A DNA stretch of 9,912 nt, from NCBI GenBank assembly GCA_001790645.1, contig MGDB01000129.1, positions 4,262 through 14,173 on the forward strand. The letters run 5' to 3'. The notes under the pieces were generated by a model, which worked only from the letters and a program-made list of their open reading frames with translations, had not been told where the DNA came from and ran no database searches. Source of the DNA: Candidatus Schekmanbacteria bacterium GWA2_38_11 (lineage in GTDB: Bacteria; Schekmanbacteria; GWA2-38-11). Every line of letters begins with the position of its first letter. Positions within the stretch are counted from its first letter, which is position 1. A program made the translations under genes and the position numbers. This document shows positions 6,691 to 9,912 of the stretch, in pieces.

Positions 6691-6771
6691 GGTTCAAGGA
6701 GTTGAGGGGGCAAGGGGAAATCAAATCCCCCCTTGCCCCCCTTTTCTAAAGGGGGGGTTGTGGGAATTATT
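6691..6771. repeat. C/G-rich dispersed repeat, type 2 copy A, in the 5' end of the protease reading frame
   Basis: The 55 bases from 6717 to 6771 match 9790-9844 almost base for base (AAATCAAATCCCCCCTT, then a C run, CTTTTCTAAAGGGGGG, TTG, G run, ATTATT). Both copies are preceded by GGTTCAAGG (6691-6699 and 9781-9789). Two alternative hairpins are visible: GGGGGCAAGGGG (6706-6717) pairs perfectly with CCCCTTGCCCCC (6729-6740), while the C6 run at 6736-6741 can instead pair with the G run at 6751-6757. Translation across it stays open and reads NQIPPCPPFLKGGL, a peptide typical of wrongly extended gene models over such repeats. Confidence 0.85.
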
Positions 6772-6808
6772 GAGATCAAAATTAAAAAATCAAATAGCAA
6801 AATTCAAG

Positions 6809-7462
6809 ATGAAAAATGAAACACAGAAGTCAGGTCTAAACCTATATATTCCTTATGTCCTGCCCTTTGCGGTTTTTCTGATTTTGACTGCTATTGGTAA
6901 TCAGTTTTATAATGGCAAATATATATTTTATCCAATAAGAACAATTATAATGGCATACCTTTTATTTTTTTACAGGAAGAATTATGATGAAATAAAGCTT
7001 AGTCTTGCATTTCTTCCGATTGTTATAGGCTTGGTTGTTTTTGTGATATGGATTCTTCCAGAAGGACTTTACCCAAAACTTAACCATTCAAGTTTTAATC
7101 CGTACAAATTCAATAATAAAGAATTAGCGTATTTTCTAATTTTTTTTAGACTTGTTGGGACTTCATTGGTTGTTCCAGTAGTTGAAGAACTATTCTGGAG
7201 GTCTTTTCTAATAAGATATATGATAAACTCTAATTTCAAAAGCGTTCCTATTGGGGAGTTTACATGGTTTTCTTTTATCTTGACAGTGTTACTTTTTGGT
7301 TCAGAGCATAATGAATGGCTTGCGGGTATCTTAGCAGGCGTTGTCTATAATTGTCTTTTATATTACAAAAAAGATTTATTCTCATGCATACTTGCCCATG
7401 GGGTTACAAATTTTATTTTAGGAGTATATGTGCTTTTAACTCAATCGTGGCATTTCTGGTAA
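6809..7462 (+). CDS. CPBP/CAAX-type intramembrane glutamic protease, exosortase (PEP-CTERM)-associated kind
   Basis: This 217-residue polytopic inner-membrane protein has about seven hydrophobic segments (roughly 13-30, 38-54, 67-84, 106-125, 152-165, 170-186, 190-210). The three CPBP catalytic motifs are complete: EELFWR (E126, E127, R131), FGSEH (FxxxH, H167) and HGVTN (HxxxN, H197, N201). The pattern VVPVVEELFWRSFL..., SEHNEWLAGILAGVVYN, LAHGVTNFILGVYVL and the terminal W-x-FW closely resembles the CAAX prenyl protease-related family found in genomes with exosortase/PEP-CTERM sorting (TIGR03008). In that system it may process or modify sorted proteins, but its substrate is unknown. The frame is open back to an ATG at 6683, but the first 42 codons translate a dispersed repeat and low-complexity DNA. 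M-K-N-E at 6809 gives the usual family length, so I place the start there despite a poor ribosome-binding site. No exosortase is in the window. It converges on the YhaM-like gene with a 21-base gap. Confidence 0.88.
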   Translation: MKNETQKSGLNLYIPYVLPFAVFLILTAIGNQFYNGKYIFYPIRTIIMAYLLFFYRKNYDEIKLSLAFLPIVIGLVVFVIWILPEGLYPKLNHSSFNPYKFNNKELAYFLIFFRLVGTSLVVPVVEELFWRSFLIRYMINSNFKSVPIGEFTWFSFILTVLLFGSEHNEWLAGILAGVVYNCLLYYKKDLFSCILAHGVTNFILGVYVLLTQSWHFW

Positions 7463-7483
7463 GAGCTTTTCCTTCCTTACAGT

Positions 7484-8449
7484 TTATTCCTTGTACCCAT
7501 CATTTTTAGGACGGAAAAGATATCGTTCCATAAGAGGCCAGAACTCTGTCCAATTAGGGTCTGATGAGTCAGGTTTACTCTCCATCCATATCCTAAATCC
7601 ATTTACTTTTGCATCAATGTTATCAGCATAATGGAGGATAAGAGCTTCCAGAGTCATTGGCCTTTTGGGAGAGCCATATTCGTATTCACCATGGTGACTT
7701 AAAATTATATGCTTTAAGTGATTGGAAAGTTCTTGCGGAAAATCAGGGAGGCAGCGGAGCTTTTCATCTACCATCTCTATCCCAAGGGTTATGTGGCCTA
7801 ATAATTTACCTTCGTCGCTGTAGTTTATTGACCTTGAGAATTTCAGCTCCTTTATTTTCCCTATATCATGGAGGAAGGCAGATGTTATTAATATGTCATT
7901 GTCTAAAAAATCATAAAGGAAAGACAGGCTTTCACAGATTTTTATTACTGAGACTGTATGTTCAAGGAGTCCTCCTAAAAAAGGGTGATGAAGGGTTTTT
8001 CCAGCAGGAAATTTTGTAAAATCTTTCAGGAATTCTTCATCTTTTAAAAAGGAATTCAAAAGATCAAGGAGATTTTTATTCTTTATGGAGCCTGTTATTT
8101 TTTCCAGATAGAACAGAAGAAGGTTAGGATCTTGTGTTCCTACTGGAAGGAATTCAGATGGGTCTATTTCATTAAAATCGGTTTTTTCTAATTTTTGAAT
8201 GGTAATCTGAAGCTTTCCCTGATAGTTGTTTACCCTTCCTTTAAGTTTGAGGAGATCATCAGCTTTGATATCTTCTATACTTGGCAGATTATCCCACATG
8301 AGGGCTTGGATTTCACCTGTTTTATCCCCGAGGGTTAAACGTAAATATGGTTCACCATTTTTTTTCTGGAAAACCTGCTTATTTTTTACTATATAAAAAC
8401 TTATAATCTCTGTATCAGGCGTCAGTTCCTTTATTGATATTCTTTCCAT
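7484..8449 (-). CDS. YhaM-like OB-fold/HD-domain 3'-5' exonuclease
   Basis: These 321 residues compare with about 314 in Bacillus YhaM, a cytoplasmic 3'-5' exoribonuclease that also degrades single-stranded DNA. An N-terminal OB-fold (about 8-88) reads KNGEPYLRLTLGDKTGEIQALMWD, the family's nucleic-acid-binding domain. A helical linker leads to an HD phosphohydrolase domain with HHPFLGGLLEHT (154-165), the H194-D195 pair in FLHDIGKIKEL, H219, H252-H253 and HYADN with D276. All metal ligands appear intact, so I expect an active nuclease in RNA decay or DNA repair. The frame extends to a GTG at 8473, but the ATG at 8449 has AGGA 6 bases upstream and aligns with the family N-terminus, whereas the GTG has no ribosome-binding site. 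It starts 8 bases after the stop of the DUF4321 gene and is probably co-transcribed with it. Confidence 0.92.
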   Translation of the reverse strand: MERISIKELTPDTEIISFYIVKNKQVFQKKNGEPYLRLTLGDKTGEIQALMWDNLPSIEDIKADDLLKLKGRVNNYQGKLQITIQKLEKTDFNEIDPSEFLPVGTQDPNLLLFYLEKITGSIKNKNLLDLLNSFLKDEEFLKDFTKFPAGKTLHHPFLGGLLEHTVSVIKICESLSFLYDFLDNDILITSAFLHDIGKIKELKFSRSINYSDEGKLLGHITLGIEMVDEKLRCLPDFPQELSNHLKHIILSHHGEYEYGSPKRPMTLEALILHYADNIDAKVNGFRIWMESKPDSSDPNWTEFWPLMERYLFRPKNDGYKE

Positions 8450-8455
8450 AAGTTT

Positions 8456-8459
8456 TCCT
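8456..8459 (-). promoter_or_regulatory. Ribosome-binding site of the YhaM-like gene, overlapping the upstream stop codon
   Basis: AGGA uses the last two bases of the upstream TAG stop codon and lies 6 bases before the ATG at 8449. This decides the start against the GTG at 8473 and suggests translational coupling with the DUF4321 gene. Confidence 0.65.
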
Positions 8460-8724
8460 ATCTTGACATCCACCGGTAAAGATAGATTCCAAGAAATATA
8501 CCGAAAACAGTTCCTAAATTTGCATTCAGCGTGAAACCAAAGTCAAATTGAAAAACCTTCATATCAAAAGTGGCAGTATGTAAACTTATAGGAAAACCTG
8601 TACTGAAGATCTTAGTCAGGATGTTTAAAGGAATTAACAACATGAGTTCAGATATTACATTTCCAATAAGGATACCCAGGATAACTATAATGATAAAAAA
8701 CCATATACTTGATAGATTTTTCAT
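8458..8724 (-). CDS. DUF4321 family small membrane protein
   Basis: This 88-residue protein has a long hydrophobic N-terminal segment (about 7-31, ending in the G-N-x-I-S-E-L pattern), a short amphipathic middle, the motif DFGFTLNANLG (61-71) and a second membrane helix (about 70-86) ending in YLYRWMSR. This arrangement, with FGFTL..NLG before the last helix, is that of DUF4321, a family of small membrane proteins of unknown role found in Firmicutes, deltaproteobacteria and relatives. AAGGTG lies 5 bases before the ATG. It is the first gene of a two-gene unit with the YhaM-like nuclease and sits behind a consensus promoter. The pairing might mean a membrane anchor or regulator for the nuclease, but that is inference only. 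Confidence 0.85.
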   Translation of the reverse strand: MKNLSSIWFFIIIVILGILIGNVISELMLLIPLNILTKIFSTGFPISLHTATFDMKVFQFDFGFTLNANLGTVFGIFLGIYLYRWMSR

Positions 8725-8787
8725 CTTAACACCTTACTTTATAATTTTATGTGTAATCTTAATTTAAGAGATACAAAAATTGGCAGG

Positions 8788-8817
8788 ATTATATTAATAA
8801 TGTTTTTTATCTGTCAA
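8788..8817 (-). promoter_or_regulatory. Consensus sigma70 promoter of the DUF4321/YhaM-like operon
   Basis: On the minus strand TTGACA (8817-8812) and TATAAT (8793-8788) are both perfect consensus hexamers, separated by 18 bases. Transcription would start near 8781, leaving a leader of about 57 bases. This is the best promoter match in the window. Confidence 0.75.
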
Positions 8818-8830
8818 ATGGAAAATGGTA

Positions 8831-8856
8831 TGAAATCTGTGATTACACAGATTTCA
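8831..8856. promoter_or_regulatory. Perfect 26-base dyad upstream of the operon promoter, possible operator
   Basis: TGAAATCTGTG and CACAGATTTCA form a perfect 11-bp inverted repeat with spacer ATTA. Its centre lies about 62 bases upstream of the predicted start, with 13 bases between it and the -35 box, a typical place for an activator site. It abuts the C/G-rich repeat at 8856, so it may instead be part of a dispersed repeat, since CTGTGATTACACAG-type strings are common intergenic repeats in related genomes. Confidence 0.5.
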
Positions 8857-8921
8857 AATTTCCCCAACCCCCCCTTTCCCTACCTGACGGCAGACAGGTA
8901 AAGGGGGGTGGGGGGATTTTT
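8856..8921. repeat. C/G-rich dispersed repeat, type 2 copy B, with inner hairpin
   Basis: Left arm CCCCAACCCCCCCTTT (8862-8877) faces right arm AAAGGGGGGTGGGGGG (8900-8915), with A/T-rich ends (AAATTT and ATTTTT). Between them is a separate hairpin, TACCTG (8881-8886) with CAGGTA (8895-8900). The outer arms resemble copies A and C, while the inner CCTGACGGCAGACAGG piece is a different insert. The whole 8725-8975 gap holds this repeat, the dyad and the promoter, and no gene. Confidence 0.75.
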
Positions 8922-8975
8922 CTGAGTAATTTTGTTTTAATTGTCTAATCACAAAACACACTTTAGCAGAAAATC

Positions 8976-9749
8976 TCACAGATTGTTTTTCAGCCACTCA
9001 AGGCTTTTAAGAGCATTTTCCCTTGAATGGGCCTCTATGGTAGTTATTAAATTCTTTTCCATGCCCTTAATAATTAGGACAAAGAAGTTTTTAATATCTA
9101 TTCCTCCATCACCAAGTGCTTTGTGTTCATCGTTATTGCCATTGTTGTCGTGGATATGCAACTCCCTGAGATGAGGTTTTATGCTGTCAATCCACTGTGT
9201 GAGAGGTATTTTGCCAAAGACATTGAAATGGCCAATATCAAAGCAGATTTTAAAATTTTTGGAATTAATTTCTGAAACAAGCTTCACAAGGCTGAAGGGA
9301 TTTTCCTCAAAAACATTTTCAATGGTAATTGAAATATCCTGATAGGGAAGCTCTTTGATAACTATGTTCCATGTGGTTATGCTATTTTCAAACCAGACAT
9401 TTTCAAAGCCACCGAATCTCAGATTATCAAACCCTGGATGAACAACAATATTTTCAGGATGAATGATATTTGCAAGTTTTAGTACCTGCCGTATTCTAAA
9501 AAGGGTTAGTTCTCTTACCTTCCTGTCAAATCCACCCGGGCTCAAATCCAGAAACGGAGCATGGAATGTTGTCCGGATAGCATTATCTGCGAACTGTTCT
9601 TGTAATACCTTAACATCATTCAGAGAAATTTCATCAAGGACATTGCCTGCGAAATATATTTCTAAATTTATCTTTTTTTCAAATACAAAAGGTTTATATT
9701 CTGCTATTTTTTGATAAGGTATGTGGATGAAAACGCTATTGCTAAACAA
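8976..9749 (-). CDS. TIM-barrel sugar phosphate isomerase/epimerase or endonuclease IV-like protein
   Basis: This 257-residue soluble protein has the xylose isomerase-like/AP endonuclease family 2 fold. Visible strand ends and ligands are LEIYF (E30), TFHAPF (H63), IVVHPG (H104), ITIENV (E144), CFDIGH (D171, H174), LHIHDN (H198, H200), NDEHKALGDG (D207, H209) and TIEAH (E239). The H/H/E/D/H/H/D-x-H/E series corresponds to the three-metal site of endonuclease IV, but many family members with this series are sugar isomerases or epimerases, and the protein is shorter than Nfo with no obvious DNA-binding loops. A sugar or polyol isomerase is therefore slightly preferred; the substrate cannot be named. 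The start is TTG at 9749, chosen because AAGGAG lies 8 bases upstream and the first strand (SVFIHIPY) begins at once; no ATG is nearby. It is a single gene with a repeat in its 5' region and no clear promoter. Confidence 0.88.
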   Translation of the reverse strand: MFSNSVFIHIPYQKIAEYKPFVFEKKINLEIYFAGNVLDEISLNDVKVLQEQFADNAIRTTFHAPFLDLSPGGFDRKVRELTLFRIRQVLKLANIIHPENIVVHPGFDNLRFGGFENVWFENSITTWNIVIKELPYQDISITIENVFEENPFSLVKLVSEINSKNFKICFDIGHFNVFGKIPLTQWIDSIKPHLRELHIHDNNGNNDEHKALGDGGIDIKNFFVLIIKGMEKNLITTIEAHSRENALKSLEWLKNNL

Positions 9750-9757
9750 TTATAAAT

Positions 9758-9763
9758 CTCCTT
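9758..9763 (-). promoter_or_regulatory. Ribosome-binding site deciding a TTG start
   Basis: AAGGAG on the minus strand, 8 bases before the TTG at 9749, is the only good Shine-Dalgarno sequence near the 5' end of the TIM-barrel gene and supports the non-ATG start. Confidence 0.7.
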
Positions 9764-9776
9764 TTTAAAAGTTGCT

Positions 9777-9861
9777 ATAGGGTTCAAGGGAAATCAAATC
9801 CCCCCTTTCCCCCCCTTTTCTAAAGGGGGGTTGGGGGGATTATTCAACCCTTGAATCCTAT
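9777..9861. repeat. C/G-rich dispersed repeat, type 2 copy C, complete with terminal inverted repeats
   Basis: The outer arms ATAGGGTTCAAGGG (9777-9790) and CCCTTGAATCCTAT (9848-9861) are inverted repeats with 13 of 14 positions paired. Inside are AATC-C runs (9797-9816), TTTTCTAA and G runs with GATT (9825-9840), giving one long hairpin of about 85 bases. GCTATA (9774-9779) and TATAGC (9868-9873) extend the symmetry further out. CCTTTTTAAAA occurs as a direct repeat at 9760-9770 and 9873-9883. It has no coding capacity and looks like a small MITE- or REP-like element in the 5' region of the TIM-barrel gene. Confidence 0.8.
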
Positions 9862-9912
9862 CAGTTTTATAGCCTTTTTAAAACGACGGTACTTTCAGTT
9901 TTTTTCCAACTC

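Noticed and set aside
6612..6800. Minus-strand frame rich in P, L and G (LPPQLLEPY, PPLEKGGKGGF)
   Set aside because: It is the reverse translation of the C/G-rich repeat running into dtd antisense, not a gene.
8450..8473. Longer start (GTG at 8473) for the YhaM-like gene
   Set aside because: It has no ribosome-binding site, overlaps the DUF4321 coding end, and adds residues not seen in the family; the ATG at 8449 has AGGA at good spacing.
8831..8856. The dyad as a CRP or FNR site
   Set aside because: TGTG and CACA are 4 bases apart, unlike TGTGA-N6-TCACA, and the FNR half-site TTGAT is absent.
4872..9861. C/G-rich repeats considered as a CRISPR array
   Set aside because: The copies are palindromic, hundreds to thousands of bases apart, unequal in length and without regular spacers or cas genes.
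9868..9912. Promoter for the TIM-barrel gene around TATAAA on the minus strand
   Set aside because: No acceptable -35 hexamer lies 15-19 bases upstream of it.

Overview
This is an AT-rich bacterial window with about nine genes packed on both strands, separated by short intergenic regions crowded with GC-rich hairpin repeats. The gene types are a hybrid GAF/PAS histidine kinase, an HD-GYP response regulator, a DUF4321 membrane protein next to a YhaM-like HD protein, and an exosortase-type CAAX protease relative. Together with the C6...G6 hairpin repeats they suggest an uncultured Gram-negative lineage of the Nitrospirota, Schekmanbacteria or deltaproteobacterial kind. That placement is inferred from gene content and repeat style and is not firm.

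Layout. Positions 3-4224 (+) hold a two-gene signalling operon. A membrane hybrid histidine kinase, cut off at its 5' end by the window edge, overlaps by 11 bases a REC-HD-GYP response regulator that probably degrades cyclic di-GMP. Positions 4228-4287 hold a cluster of three hairpins between convergent genes. Positions 4309-5440 (-) hold a C_GCAxxG_C_C-type cysteine protein and a flavin split-barrel (PNPOx-like) protein, separated by degenerate hairpin repeats. Positions 5482-5718 form a divergent intergenic region with C/G-rich hairpins, a good sigma70-type promoter, an inverted repeat and a tandem 14-bp repeat. These lead to a 62-residue protein of unknown function (5719-5907) with a near-perfect Shine-Dalgarno sequence. 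After about 320 bases with no convincing gene come D-aminoacyl-tRNA deacylase (dtd, TTG start) and a CPBP/CAAX-type membrane protease of the PEP-CTERM-associated kind, whose 5' end contains a dispersed repeat.

On the minus strand, 7484-8724 is a two-gene operon of a DUF4321 membrane protein followed by a YhaM-like OB-fold/HD 3'-5' exonuclease. It is driven by a consensus promoter (TTGACA-18-TATAAT) with a perfect 26-base dyad just upstream. Positions 8976-9749 (-) hold a TIM-barrel sugar isomerase/endonuclease IV-like protein with a TTG start, and 9777-9861 a complete-looking copy of the C/G-rich repeat with 14-bp terminal inverted repeats.

The window reads as ordinary chromosome with no complete mobile element, CRISPR array, defence locus or RNA gene. 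The parts most worth checking are the repeat inserted at the start of the protease gene, the two promoter/operator regions, the small unknown protein, and the HD-GYP enzyme with a GLP motif in place of GYP.
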